This document shows, one piece after another, positions 1-8,550 of a stretch of 52,178 nucleotides of DNA (position 1 is its first letter; every line of letters starts with the position of its first letter). Source of the stretch: Streptomyces carminius (lineage in GTDB: Bacteria > Actinomycetota > Actinomycetes > Streptomycetales > Streptomycetaceae); the NCBI RefSeq assembly GCF_002794255.1, contig NZ_PGGW01000044.1, positions 1 to 52,178 of the forward strand, in the 5' to 3' direction. The notes below the pieces were generated by a model. The model did not search any database, was not told where the DNA came from, and saw only the letters and a list, made by a program, of their open reading frames with translations. Both the position numbers and the translations under genes were made by a program.

Positions 1-73
1 CGCAGTGGCTGACGGAGGCACCGGGAAACGGTCTTCGGCAGGACCGGCGTGGCGGGTGTGTCATGGTGCTCGC

Positions 74-616
74 ATGACGTGGAACGGTGAGGAGTACCAG
101 GCTCGGTTCGACCGCATCGCCGCCCAGGGGAAGGATGTCCACGGTGAGGCCGCGCTGGTCCGTTCCTTCGCGCCGGCCACGGTCCTCGACGCGGGCTGCG
201 GCACCGGACGGGTGGCCGCCGAACTGGCCCGCCACGGAATCACCGTGGTGGGCGTGGATGTCGACGAGTCGATGCTCGCCACCGCCCGGCGCCGGGCGCC
301 GGAGATCCGCTGGCACCGGCGCGACCTGGTGGGACTCGATCTCGGGCAGTCGTTCGACGTCGTGGTGATGGCAGGCAACGTCCCCCTGTTCACTCCGCCG
401 GGCACGGAACCGGACCTGGTGGCCGGGGCCGCGGGCCACGTCCGGCCGACCGGGCGTCTCGTTGCCGGGTTCTGCCTGGACCGTAACTACACACTGGACG
501 ACTACGACGCCCACTGCCGGGCGGCAGGACTCGCCCTCGAAGCCAGATACGCGACCTGGTCCCAGGCCCCCTACACCGGCGGGCAGTACGCCGTCTCCGT
601 GCACCGCAGGCCCTGA
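74..616 (+). CDS. Class I SAM-dependent methyltransferase
   Basis: A 180-residue protein with the class I methyltransferase fold. The SAM-binding loop VLDAGCGTGR is at about residues 37-46, the acidic strand end VVGVDVDESM at about 58-67, and FDVVVMAGN at about 94-102 corresponds to motif IV. The ATG at 74 was chosen because the family normally starts close to motif I; in-frame codons upstream reach the window edge but do not resemble the family. It ends cleanly with a TGA. The methyl acceptor cannot be predicted: the protein is short and has no extra substrate domain. There is no operon partner, since the next gene on this strand is a decayed hydrolase. Confidence 0.8.
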   Translation: MTWNGEEYQARFDRIAAQGKDVHGEAALVRSFAPATVLDAGCGTGRVAAELARHGITVVGVDVDESMLATARRRAPEIRWHRRDLVGLDLGQSFDVVVMAGNVPLFTPPGTEPDLVAGAAGHVRPTGRLVAGFCLDRNYTLDDYDAHCRAAGLALEARYATWSQAPYTGGQYAVSVHRRP

Positions 617-895
617 CCACCCGCCGCCGGCACCGCGTCCGCGGCAGCGCGTGCCTGAGCACTCCGGCCGACTCCAGCCACATTCCGGCCGGTGCGGGCT
701 GTTCAACCCACACTGCGGTGGTGACACCGACAGCACACGACAGCGGTGAGCGTCCGGGGTGAGAGTGGGCAGCTGCGGTGCAGAAGGTACGGCTGGTTGG
801 ATCCCGCCGGCGACGGGTTGCGTCACGGGGACCCCGGGCTGCCGGAGGACGGCGCCGGCGCGTAGCCCCGCAGGTCCGGAACGCGGCGGTGGAGG

Positions 896-1159
896 GTGCC
901 CGGTCACACACCGGACCACTGCGGCTTCCTCATCGAGCCGGACGGCTCCTTGTTCGCCGCGGACACCGACCTGACGTCGTTCGGCCCCTGTTACGGCGAT
1001 GCCGGCAGCGGCCTCGTGGGCTTCCGGTTGTCGACGCACCGATACCCGGCACGGCCGCAGGCGCACTCGTACGGCACCTCCCACCGGAAGGGCGTGATCG
1101 AAGGCGCGGCGGGGTTCCGGCGCCGGCTCGACGCCTTCGCCGGGGTGATTCGGTGGGGT
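896..1159 (+). pseudogene. MBL-fold metallo-hydrolase C-terminal remnant
   Basis: The frame from 896 reads VPGHTPDHCGFLIEPDG, then FAADTDLTSFGPCYGDAGSGL, and later TSHRKGVIEGAAGFRRRLDAF. This is the usual C-terminal half of a metallo-beta-lactamase-fold hydrolase: the GHTP-H metal ligand, the ADxDL block, and the closing H-K-G helix. The N-terminal half with the HxHxDH motif is absent upstream, and the frame does not stop where the family ends but runs on antisense into the MerR gene. It is therefore a truncated remnant. The family is seen in the sequence; the substrate is unknown. Confidence 0.6.
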
Positions 1160-1167
1160 GCCGCCGT

Positions 1168-2205
1168 TCAGGGATCCTCGTCGGCCCGGTCTTCAGAGGA
1201 CCGCCTGTCGAGGACTCGGCCGAGGGCCGAGGCGACGAGGGCGACGGCGCGGTCGTCGTCGTGGGCCAGCCGGCGCAGGACCTCCCTCGCGGTGGGGCCC
1301 GTGAGTTCGACCAGTGCCTGGGCGATGCGGATCCGGGTGGCGGAGTCCGCGGTGGGTGCGGCGAGTTCACCGGCCAGGGCGGCCGTGATCCGGTGTGCGC
1401 GCACCGGATCCTGGGACAGCCTTCCCAGCGCCTCGGCCGCGTCCGCGTCGTTGGCGCCCCCGACCACCATATCGACGAGGACGGGCACGGCTGCGGCCAC
1501 GCCGTGCCTGCCCAGAGCCAGCGCGGCATGTCCGCGCACTGTCACATCCGGGTCCCCGAGGGCGTCCGCGAGCACTGCGACAGCCCCCGGAGCCTCGGGC
1601 ATCCGGGCGATCGCCAGCACCGCGCGCCGCCGGACGTCGACATCCCCCGCGTACGCACCCGCAGTCAGCGCCACCACACCGTCGCCGCCCGACCGGGCGA
1701 GCGCCCAGCGCAGGGCGCCCGCGACGTGCGGATCGGACTCGGCCAGGACCGCCCCGGCCAGCAGCCCGACGGCAGCCGGCGCGCCCTCCGGTCGGGCCAG
1801 GACGGCCTGCTGCCTGCGCGCGGCACTGGGCGAGTCGAGTTCCCTCATGAGTTCGACGATGCGCAGGACGTCCTGCCAGCCGGTGGGCGCCGACGCGTCG
1901 ATCGCGCGGAGCCGCTCCAGCAGTTCCCGCTCCCGCTCCAGACGCTCCTCCGTCCACCGGACGAGGTCGCCGACCAGGGCGGCAGGGGTGAAGGACGGGT
2001 CCTGCAGCGCGCGGCCGATCTGCTTGAGCGAGAGCCCGAGCGACCGCAGGCTCTCCACGTGGAAGATCCTGCGGACGTCCTGGGCGGAGTACTCGCGGTA
2101 GCCGCCGGCGGTGCGGCCCGTCGGCCGCACCAGTCCCAGGGCGTCATAGTGCCGGAGCATCCGGGTGCTCACCCCGGAGCGGCGGGCCACCTCGCCGATC
2201 AGCAA
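1168..2205 (-). CDS. MerR-family regulator with C-terminal HEAT repeats
   Basis: A 345-residue protein. Residues 1-70 form a MerR winged helix (IGEVARRSGVSTRMLRHYD, then GGYREYSAQDVRRI), followed by a helical linker with the EERLERERELLERL coiled coil. From about residue 115 to the end, repeated helix pairs with D-P and alanine-leucine periodicity (for example DALGDPDVTVRGHAALALG) read as HEAT-like repeats in place of a drug-binding domain. The TTG start at 2205 lies inside the last codons of the upstream HEAT gene, a 7-nt overlap, so the two are translationally coupled. The probable operator is the dyad at 2974-2996. The protein probably senses a protein partner or a macromolecular state through the solenoid; that is inference. 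Confidence 0.85.
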   Translation of the reverse strand: MLIGEVARRSGVSTRMLRHYDALGLVRPTGRTAGGYREYSAQDVRRIFHVESLRSLGLSLKQIGRALQDPSFTPAALVGDLVRWTEERLERERELLERLRAIDASAPTGWQDVLRIVELMRELDSPSAARRQQAVLARPEGAPAAVGLLAGAVLAESDPHVAGALRWALARSGGDGVVALTAGAYAGDVDVRRRAVLAIARMPEAPGAVAVLADALGDPDVTVRGHAALALGRHGVAAAVPVLVDMVVGGANDADAAEALGRLSQDPVRAHRITAALAGELAAPTADSATRIRIAQALVELTGPTAREVLRRLAHDDDRAVALVASALGRVLDRRSSEDRADEDP

Positions 2206-2915
2206 TCCGCGGCCTCCCCGTCCCCCGCGGTCTCCGCAGCCTCGGCGGTTCCCGGGGCCTCGGCACCCGCCGCCGCGGCAGCCGCGGCGGCTGCCCGCTC
2301 CGGGCCCAGCGCGACCGCGCGCTTGGCCTCCTCGATGGCCGCGTCGAAACCGGTCTCCGGATTGCGCCGGAGCAGTTCGGTGGCGCGGGCGTGCGCGGCC
2401 ACCGCCGGGTCGAGGCTCTCAGCGGCCTTCTCCAGGACGGGCCCGATCACGGCACCGAGGTCGACCAGGGCCCGGCTCAGGCTCAGCTGCACGCCGCGGT
2501 CGCCGCGACCCAGTTGCAGGACCAGTTCGCCGGCCAGCTCCTTCTCCTCGCCCTCGGGCACCAGGGCGGCCGCGACGCGCCACGCGGTCCGCGCGACCTC
2601 GTCGTCCGGGTCGCGCAGCATGTCACGGGTGATCCAGGCCCATGTGCCCTTGTCGCCGATCTTGGAGAGCGTGTGCAGCGCCTGGCTGCGGGCCTGGTTG
2701 TGCTCGGAGTCCAGCTCCCGGCGGATCCGGGGCAGGGTGATCTGCGGCGGCAGACGGGTCAGCGCCCAGGACAGCATGTCCCGGACGAAGAAGTCCGGCT
2801 CGACGGCGCACCGTTCGACGAGCGTCTCCAGGAACGCGGGGTCGGCGCTCGAGCCGGCCGCCAGGGCCGCCTGGAGCCGGACCGACGAGTCCTCGGCGCT
2901 CAGGGCATTGGTCAC
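2199..2915 (-). CDS. HEAT-repeat protein coupled to the MerR regulator
   Basis: About 238 residues of alpha-helical repeats without a catalytic motif. Blocks such as EPDFFVRDMLSWALTRLP, HNQARSQALHTLSKIGD and DPDDEVARTAWRVAAALV have the spacing of HEAT/PBS-lyase-type repeats. The tail is alanine- and glutamate-rich (poly-Ala around residue 215). The GTG at 2915 was chosen because AGGA lies 7 nt upstream and the predicted promoter would then give a leader of about 40 nt; a GTG at 2951 is possible but would make the message almost leaderless. Its stop overlaps the TTG start of the MerR gene. It is probably the binding partner or effector of the pair. No enzymatic function should be assumed. Confidence 0.8.
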   Translation of the reverse strand: MTNALSAEDSSVRLQAALAAGSSADPAFLETLVERCAVEPDFFVRDMLSWALTRLPPQITLPRIRRELDSEHNQARSQALHTLSKIGDKGTWAWITRDMLRDPDDEVARTAWRVAAALVPEGEEKELAGELVLQLGRGDRGVQLSLSRALVDLGAVIGPVLEKAAESLDPAVAAHARATELLRRNPETGFDAAIEEAKRAVALGPERAAAAAAAAAGAEAPGTAEAAETAGDGEAADC

Positions 2916-2964
2916 ACGGGTGTCCTGCGGGGTCGTGTTGATTGGGACCACCTCCCGGCCCCCC

Positions 2965-2996
2965 AGTGAAAACCTTGTCACCGTGTCAGGGTCAAG
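2965..2996 (-). promoter_or_regulatory. MerR-type promoter with operator dyad
   Basis: On the minus strand a TTGACC -35 (2995-2990) is followed by a 19-bp spacer and a TTCACT -10-like box (2970-2965). The spacer carries a dyad with arms CTTGnCnC and GnGnCAAG (2974-2996 on the plus strand). An overlong 19-20 bp spacer with a central dyad is the hallmark of MerR-controlled promoters. It lies directly upstream of the HEAT-MerR operon, so autoregulation is likely. The -10 matches consensus at only three positions. Confidence 0.6.
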
Positions 2997-3074
2997 CCCA
3001 TGACCAGCGAACCGGGAAACCCTCATCAGGTCAGGGGCGTCCGCCTGGGCGTACCGAAGTGGTGACCGTACCGG

Positions 3075-3395
3075 TCAGGAGGTCCGGCGTGCGAGCACCG
3101 GTAGGTGTTGGACAGGCCGCGACCGCCGCCGACAACGGCGCCTCCCCTGCGGGGTGGTCAGGCGCTGGGCTGACAGCTCGCCGTACTGGTCGATGTGGTC
3201 GATCACCAGCTGGTGGTCGGCGGCGGCGCGGTTGCGCCAGTCCAGGATCTTCTCCCGGGTGAGCTCCTCGAGGACCAGGTCTCCCGGTCGTCGTCGACGT
3301 CGGCGAGTTCCTGCTGCGGAGCGGGAACGGAGACGGCCGGGCGCGGCGCGGGCCTTGGCAGCGGCGGCCCGCTGCTGCCCTGTCTTCCTCGCCAC
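3075..3395 (-). pseudogene. Short hypothetical protein remnant, frameshifted
   Basis: One frame starts MARKTGQQRAAAAKARAAP and later reads LVLEELTREKILDWRNRAAADHQ, then LVIDHIDQYGEL. A neighbouring frame supplies QQELADVDDDRETW immediately before the join. The two pieces look like one small basic-then-acidic protein broken by an indel near 3285. I do not recognise the family; similar small lysine-rich starts occur on actinobacterial plasmids and integrative elements, which is only an impression. The rest of 3030-3640 holds no other convincing gene. Confidence 0.3.
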
Positions 3396-3641
3396 GCCTC
3401 CTCCGGGCCCTGGCGTACGGCTGCGGAGTGGAGAACAGCGGCGCTGGACGCCACGGAGAGGGTGCTGTCGCCGGTGCAGGCCTCGCCGGTTCGACCGATG
3501 CCGATCGGCCCGCGTCGGGACGGATCAAGCCAAGTTCAGGAAGCCGCATACGTGCGGCTACCGCCCGGCAATACTACGCAGTGCAGTTATCTGGCTACAC
3601 GTTTCAGGTGGAGGGCTTTCTTGCCGCGCAGGGACGACATC

Positions 3642-4733
3642 GTGACGATCGTGATCGACACGAAGAACGAGATGAAGAGGTCGATCGACGGCCTGGGCAC
3701 CAGGGTCAACGACCTGGAGCGGGACCTTCGGGCCGCGTTCACCACCGAGGTCGCAGGGCTGCGCGAGACCGCCCTCGCCGACGTGAAATCGTCGCAGCAC
3801 GAGACGCGGACCAGCGCCTACAACGCGGGCAAGCGGGCCAGCGAAGCCGTTGCTGCGGTGGCCGATCTGCGCCGGGACGTTGACCGGCTGCACCACGGGC
3901 TCGAAGGCTTGCGTGAGGACGTCGGCAAGATCCTCAAGGCTCTGCAGATCGCGGCACCGGCACGGGTGCCGGCGAGTGTCGGTTCGGCGGAAGACCCGTT
4001 CCCGGACCAGGCCGGGGCCAGCACCGGGTCCGGGCCGGATCCTGTCGTCGTGCCCGAGCAGAGGCAGGCACCGGACCAGGAGTCGGCACCGCAGGCGGAA
4101 CCCGCTGCCCCGAAGCTCTCCGCGGACGACTCGCCCGAAGAAGACGAGCCGGGAGCCTCCACCGACCCCGATGCCCCCACGGCCGACGAGGACGAAGCCG
4201 ATCAGTCGCCACCTGAAGCTGGGCAGTCCGCGCCGGAAGCCGATGGCCACGAAGAAGGGGACCACGATGTTGCCCGCGCGGCACTGGAGGCCAGCGAGCA
4301 AGGCCCCGGCGATCCGGTGAAGGAGCCGTCTCCACTCACCCGGGCGGGCAGGGTTTGGGCGATCATGAGGGCTGCGAGGGTCGCGTCGGCCACCCTGGTC
4401 TGCCACCGGGACACCTGGGAATTCGTGGCAGCGCAGGTGGGCAGCCATCCGCACTTTCGGACCCCGTCCCTCGAAGAACGCGAGGACGGCCGTGTGGCCG
4501 CGGTCCTTTCCGGCCGGTCGCTGGTCGCCATGCTCCTGGCCCTCTACCGCACGGCGGAAGCCTCCGTGCGCAAGCCGGACGGCGAGGAAGCCGAGGAGCT
4601 GATCACCTACGCCGACTGGTCCATGGCCTCCCAGGTCTACTACGCGACCGCCCAGGTCCTCAGCAACGCCTACTCCAAAGAAGGGGACCCCGTCGTGGTG
4701 ACGATCGACAACCGGGTGCCCGCCCGGGCATGA
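3642..4733 (+). CDS. Hypothetical coiled-coil protein with acidic linker
   Basis: A 363-residue protein in three parts. Residues 1-110 are heptad-rich (GLGTRVNDLERDLRAAF, then DLRRDVDRLHHGLEGLREDV) and should form a coiled coil. Residues 110-225 are Pro/Glu/Asp/Ala-rich and probably disordered. Residues 230-363 are a compact helical domain (RVWAIMRAARVASATLVCHR, then YADWSMASQVYYATAQVLSN). No enzyme motif, signal peptide or membrane span is seen. The GTG at 3642 has AGGGA 7 nt upstream; a TTG at 3621 with GGAGGG is an alternative. A strong hairpin follows it, so it is probably monocistronic. I do not recognise the family; the layout suggests a scaffold or oligomeric sensor rather than an enzyme. 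Confidence 0.65.
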   Translation: MTIVIDTKNEMKRSIDGLGTRVNDLERDLRAAFTTEVAGLRETALADVKSSQHETRTSAYNAGKRASEAVAAVADLRRDVDRLHHGLEGLREDVGKILKALQIAAPARVPASVGSAEDPFPDQAGASTGSGPDPVVVPEQRQAPDQESAPQAEPAAPKLSADDSPEEDEPGASTDPDAPTADEDEADQSPPEAGQSAPEADGHEEGDHDVARAALEASEQGPGDPVKEPSPLTRAGRVWAIMRAARVASATLVCHRDTWEFVAAQVGSHPHFRTPSLEEREDGRVAAVLSGRSLVAMLLALYRTAEASVRKPDGEEAEELITYADWSMASQVYYATAQVLSNAYSKEGDPVVVTIDNRVPARA

Positions 4734-4811
4734 CGGTGCCGGGCAAGCGCTCCTGAACGGATGAGACGGAAGCCTCGCGGCTGACACACCGCGGGCGTAC
4801 GGCAAAGAGCT

Positions 4812-4840
4812 GAGGGCCCTCACCATGGGTGAGGGCCCTC
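4812..4840. terminator. Perfect 13-bp hairpin after the coiled-coil gene
   Basis: GAGGGCCCTCACC, a 3-nt ATG loop, then the exact complement GGTGAGGGCCCTC. No U-tract follows, as is common for Streptomyces terminators. It separates the coiled-coil gene from the Abi-like gene. Confidence 0.6.
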
Positions 4841-4917
4841 GAAAGTCTGACCCCGGTCGCGTGACGTAAGGCCAGAGGCTGAACCGGGGAATCTGTCGCC
4901 CACGGTACATCAGGGGG

Positions 4918-5502
4918 GTGCAGATACAACCGACGGCGGAGCAGCTCGCCGCCGCGTACGGGACGACCTGGTACGCGCGCGCCGAGCTGTTCGGCGACCG
5001 GGCCATGAGCGGCTTCAAGACCACGTGGCGCAACATCACCATGCCCGCCGACCCGGCGACCGGGAAGCCGGCGCAGAAGACCCTCCAGGCGGTCCCGGCC
5101 GGGAAGATCGTGGCGGAGTCCACCTTCGGCTGCTGGGTGAACCTGCTCGACAAGAGCGGCACCCGCGGCGACGGCCCGTACCGCAAGAACGTCGACTACG
5201 ACTCCACCCTGTGGCGCAAGGCCCTCCACAAGGCGTTCCCGCACAGCGGCGGCAAGCGGACCACCGTGTTCACCACCGCCAGCCACGTCCGATCCCTGCG
5301 CAACCGCGCCGCCCACCACGAACCACTGATCGACGGCGTTCCCCTCCCGGGCCAGACCGACCGCCGCGGCAACACCCGCCGGCTCACCCTGCCCGACGCC
5401 CACACCGAGGTCCTGCGCCTGGTCGAGTACATCGACAAGGACGTCGCCATCTGGCTCGGACAGACCAGCGGCGTCCCCGAGCTGCTGCACACCCGGCCTT
5501 GA
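4918..5502 (+). CDS. Abi-like protein, possibly 5'-truncated
   Basis: A 194-residue protein. The blocks GKIVAESTFGCWVNLLD, DSTLWRKALHKAFP and HVRSLRNRAAHHEPLI are those of the Abi-like (abortive-infection, Abi_2/AbiD-F-related) family, in which an RN-x4-H helix ends the conserved region. Family members usually carry about 60-80 more N-terminal residues; here the frame closes at a TAA (4867-4869) and the first start is the GTG at 4918, crowded against a GGGGG run. The product may therefore be a shortened version. A 12-bp hairpin follows it. Abi proteins act in phage exclusion in some hosts, but many actinobacterial homologues are uncharacterised, so a defence role is only suggested. Confidence 0.6.
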   Translation: MQIQPTAEQLAAAYGTTWYARAELFGDRAMSGFKTTWRNITMPADPATGKPAQKTLQAVPAGKIVAESTFGCWVNLLDKSGTRGDGPYRKNVDYDSTLWRKALHKAFPHSGGKRTTVFTTASHVRSLRNRAAHHEPLIDGVPLPGQTDRRGNTRRLTLPDAHTEVLRLVEYIDKDVAIWLGQTSGVPELLHTRP

Positions 5503-5548
5503 CCAACCGGCGATGACCAGCGCCGGGGGCCTGCGGTCGACGAGCGGA

Positions 5549-5581
5549 GTGAGGGCCGCCCGGCAATCCGGCGGCCCTCAC
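5549..5581 (+). terminator. 12-bp hairpin terminator after the Abi-like gene
   Basis: GTGAGGGCCGCC pairs with GGCGGCCCTCAC across a 9-nt loop, 47 nt after the stop codon. It may serve both strands, since the next gene is convergent. Confidence 0.65.
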
Positions 5582-5691
5582 CTGAGTTCTGGAACCCCGG
5601 AGTACGGCCTGCCCGCCAAAACGGAGGGGTACCAGGGACGATACCGGGGTCTTCGCTACCCAGCGAACCTACGAGTGCCTCACCGTGCCCA

Positions 5692-6147
5692 TCACTCGGG
5701 CCGCCACTCAATGACACCGTCACGGGTGACGCTGATGCTGTTGTCGCGGTGCCAGTCATGGAGCATCCCGATCACAGCCTGCTCACCAGGCAGGAGGTCG
5801 TACTCCTTCCCGGTGAGTTCCGCATCCGCTGCCATGTCCCTGTTCCAGTCGTCCATGTACTCGCCCAACGTCCACGCGTGCCCGTCCGGGTGGTCGGAGT
5901 CGGCCACCCGGAACCGTTCTTCACGCAGCAGCAGTTCGAGCTGCACATCGGCCTTCCTCAGCTCTCCCCCGTACTGAGCAAGGAGCTCGCTGACCCGCTC
6001 CGCGCCCAGAACATGCTCGGCCTCGCTGGGCGGACAGAACACGTAGCCCGGATAGAGAACATGCTCGCGGCGGACGAGAATCTGCTGACGCCGCTTGCTG
6101 GACTTCGTGGTCTTCTTCCTCGCCACGCGCGGGTCTCCCATCCTCAT
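5692..6147 (-). CDS. Hypothetical cytosolic protein
   Basis: About 151 residues starting MRMGDPRVARKKTTKSSKRR, a strongly basic leader followed by a mixed, acidic body (GAERVSELLAQYGGEL, EYMDDWNRDMAADAELTGKE). It ends with a beta-rich segment (SISVTRDGVIEWRPE). There is no signal peptide or membrane segment and no motif that I recognise. The ATG at 6147 has GCAGG 8 nt upstream; an ATG at 6141 is equally possible. It lies convergent to the Abi-like gene and just downstream, on the same strand, of the broken DUF721 gene, so the two may once have been cotranscribed. Codon use is normal for the region. Confidence 0.55.
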   Translation of the reverse strand: MRMGDPRVARKKTTKSSKRRQQILVRREHVLYPGYVFCPPSEAEHVLGAERVSELLAQYGGELRKADVQLELLLREERFRVADSDHPDGHAWTLGEYMDDWNRDMAADAELTGKEYDLLPGEQAVIGMLHDWHRDNSISVTRDGVIEWRPE

Positions 6148-6223
6148 ACGGGCGGCCTGCCCTGCTCGCACAGTCTCCCGTGTCCGGGACGCCCCGGCGG
6201 CGACTTCACGACAGCCGCTCCGA

Positions 6224-6950
6224 TCACGCCGTAGTCCGCAGCTCTGCGGGCTGCGGCACGACGGACGCCGCCCCGGCCTGATGGGCAGCGCGTTCCGCGC
6301 GGGCCCGGCGCAATGCCAAGACGCGGGTGGCTTCGGACTCGCGACGGCGCTGAACGCGGGCCGCCTCGATCGGAGCCGGCTGGTCGTCCGAGACCACCTC
6401 CGCCTCCGGGAAAGCCCGCCGGCTCAGCTCGCGCATCGCCCTGGTCTGCCGCTCCACGGCCTCCGCGAGGCGCGGGGCTACCCACCGCTCGCCGACGACA
6501 GCCAAGTGCGCGGCCAGCACCTGCTGGAAACCGGGCGAGGCAGTGGCGCGGGTCTTCACCGGCGGCTGAGGTGCGGCCGCGATCTGGGGCTGGGCTCCGC
6601 CGCACGGGGCTCGGATGCGGCGCCGGCGGCCAGGACCCGGATGGTGCGGACGTTCGCACCCGGCGCCCGCTCGTTGGCCGCCGCGATCAGTGTCGGCGCG
6701 CTCCAGCGCAGCTTCGTGCCGTACGCGGGCGCGTCGGGGGCGGCGTCCAGGCGGCCGGTGTCCGCGTCGAAGCCCGCGGCCTGGACGTGACCGGCGAGCT
6801 CGGGCGCGGCCGCGGCGAGGATGCACCGAACTGGGCGAGGGTGCTGCCGCCGGCGGCCGGGGCGGTCATGCCGCGCTCGGTCATCATCATGCCGATCGGC
6901 CGACCGCCGTCTCTGGCTTGCGCGTCAGAGGGCTGGCATTCTGCGTGACG
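6224..6950 (-). pseudogene. DUF721 (DciA-like) protein gene, frameshifted
   Basis: Three frames together reconstruct one DUF721 protein. Upstream of about 6823 the frame gives IGMMMTERGMTAPAAGGSTLAQF. From about 6823 to 6590 a second frame gives PELAGHVQAAGFDADTGRLD and then YGTKLRWSAPTLIAAANERA, the core domain. From about 6588 to 6224 a third frame gives PPVKTRATASPGFQQ and EAVERQTRAMRELSRRAFPE, the usual tail. The first break looks like one lost base (TTCGGTGCATC where TTCGGTGCCATC would keep frame); the second lies in GAGCCCAGCCCC. The N-terminus is also poorly matched. DUF721/DciA proteins load replicative helicase. The chromosomal copy normally sits beside recF and gyrB, so this is an extra, probably element-borne copy. 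Confidence 0.7.
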
Positions 6951-7080
6951 AGGGCGACCTGGATCTCCAGTCCTGGGGTACAGGGCCTCCTGCCGGCGTG
7001 ATGCGCGGGTGATTGCCGTAGGGTCGGCTATCAAGACCGGCCGCATGGCGGGTCCGTCACGGAAAGACCAGGGGCGAGCA

Positions 7081-8550
7081 ATGCCGATACGCATGCCCGC
7101 GGCTTTGCCTGATGACGGTGAGCCGCGTCTGAGACGCGTGCCGCCGGCCGTGGAAGAGGCGGCGAGGATGGCGGCGGTGCGCCGCTACGACATCCTCGAT
7201 ACCCCGCCTGATGGCGCGTTCGACCGGGTCGCGGCGATCGCCGCGCGGCTCTTCGACGTCCCCGTGGCGAGCGTGACGATCGTCGATGCCGACCGGATCT
7301 GGTTCAAGGCCGCCCACGGCCTGGATGGAGTGAGGGAGATCGGCCGGGATCCGGGGCTGTGCGCCTCGGCGATCCTGACCGATGATGCCTTGGTGATCCC
7401 CGATACCCTCACCGACCCGGTGGCCTGTTCCAATCCGCTGGTCACCGGCCCGATGGGAGTACGGTTCTACGCCGCGGCCCCGATCGTCACCGCTGATGGG
7501 CACCGGCTGGGCACGGTCAACATCCTCGACACCAAACCGCGGTCCATCACCGAGGCGGACACCGCGACCCTGACCGACCTGGCCATGATCGTGCTGGATG
7601 AGCTGGAGCTGCGTCTGTCGGCCCTGCACCGGCTGCGCGAGGAGCAGGAGCGGCGCAGGGAGCAGGAGGAGGCGCGGGAGCGGGCCGAGCAGGACAAGGC
7701 CGCGCTCGCCTCCTTCGCCTCCACCCTGCAGCGGACCCTGCTGCCGCCGGCGCTGCCGGCGGTGCCGGGGCTGGAGCTGGCCTGCCACTACCAGACGGCC
7801 TCCCCGCGCCAGGTGGGCGGGGACTTCTACGATGTCTTTCCTCTGGGCGGCGGCCGGTGGGCGTTCTTCCTGGGAGATGTGTGCGGCAAGGGCGCCGAAG
7901 CCGCCGCGATCACCTCCCTGACCCGCTACACGCTGCGCGAGGCCGCTCATCACCACGACGATCCCGCCGAGGTGCTCGCCGCGCTCAACAGCGCCCTGCT
8001 GCTCGATCCCTCGGTCGGCAGCCGGTACTGCACCTGCGTCTTCGGCACCCTCGATCCCGCTCTGGGCGGCGGCTTCACCACGGTGGTGGCCACCGGCGGC
8101 CACCCCCCGATCTTCCACCTCACCCGCGGCGGTGACGGCATGCTGCGGGCGGCGGCGGTGCGGCCCCCAGGCGGCATGCTGGTCGGCGCCTTCGAGGAGG
8201 CCCGCTTCGCCTCCCACACCTTGCACCTGGCGCCCGGCCACGGCCTGCTGCTGTACACCGACGGGCTCACCGAGGCCCGCCGGTCGGACGGTTCCATGCT
8301 GGGCGAGGACGGGGTGGCCGCCTTCCTGATCTCTCGCACCACCTCGGCCGCCACCGAACTGGTTGAGGATGCCGTCGCCCTGATCAGCGACCTGCCCGGC
8401 GGTGTCGATGATGACGTCGCCTTGCTGGCCCTGTCCGTCCCCCGCACGCCGGGCGAGCAGCCTGCCGCCACCGCGACCGCCCACACCGCCGCCGCACCCA
8501 TGCCTTGCCCTGACGCTGCCCGACCAGCCGGGAGCGCTGATCCACTGTGA
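7081..8550 (+). CDS. GAF-SpoIIE (PP2C-type) phosphatase
   Basis: A 489-residue cytosolic protein. Residues 20-175 form a GAF domain (RRYDILDTPPDGAFDRVAAI, MGVRFYAAAPIVTADG). Residues 185-225 are a charged coiled coil (EEQERRREQEEARERAEQ). Residues 235-460 are a SpoIIE/RsbU-type PP2C phosphatase with the metal-site signatures GGDFYDVF, GDVCGKG, YTDGLTEAR and DDDVALLAL. The tail is Ala/Pro-rich. The ATG at 7081 follows AGGGGCG at proper spacing. The enzyme should dephosphorylate a STAS antagonist, and a STAS gene overlaps its stop by 4 nt, so it very likely acts on that partner to release an anti-sigma kinase. The GAF domain probably supplies the signal. No kinase gene is seen nearby. Confidence 0.9.
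   Translation: MPIRMPAALPDDGEPRLRRVPPAVEEAARMAAVRRYDILDTPPDGAFDRVAAIAARLFDVPVASVTIVDADRIWFKAAHGLDGVREIGRDPGLCASAILTDDALVIPDTLTDPVACSNPLVTGPMGVRFYAAAPIVTADGHRLGTVNILDTKPRSITEADTATLTDLAMIVLDELELRLSALHRLREEQERRREQEEARERAEQDKAALASFASTLQRTLLPPALPAVPGLELACHYQTASPRQVGGDFYDVFPLGGGRWAFFLGDVCGKGAEAAAITSLTRYTLREAAHHHDDPAEVLAALNSALLLDPSVGSRYCTCVFGTLDPALGGGFTTVVATGGHPPIFHLTRGGDGMLRAAAVRPPGGMLVGAFEEARFASHTLHLAPGHGLLLYTDGLTEARRSDGSMLGEDGVAAFLISRTTSAATELVEDAVALISDLPGGVDDDVALLALSVPRTPGEQPAATATAHTAAAPMPCPDAARPAGSADPL

Noticed and set aside
778..3003. Very long plus-strand open frame opposite the HEAT and MerR genes
   Set aside because: It is the antisense shadow of two well-formed genes in high-GC DNA; its translation is Arg/Gly/Pro/Ala-rich without family features. 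Only the piece at 896-1159 resembles a protein family.
3558..5186. Minus-strand frame of 542 codons
   Set aside because: Shadow of the coiled-coil and Abi-like genes; no ribosome site or family match.
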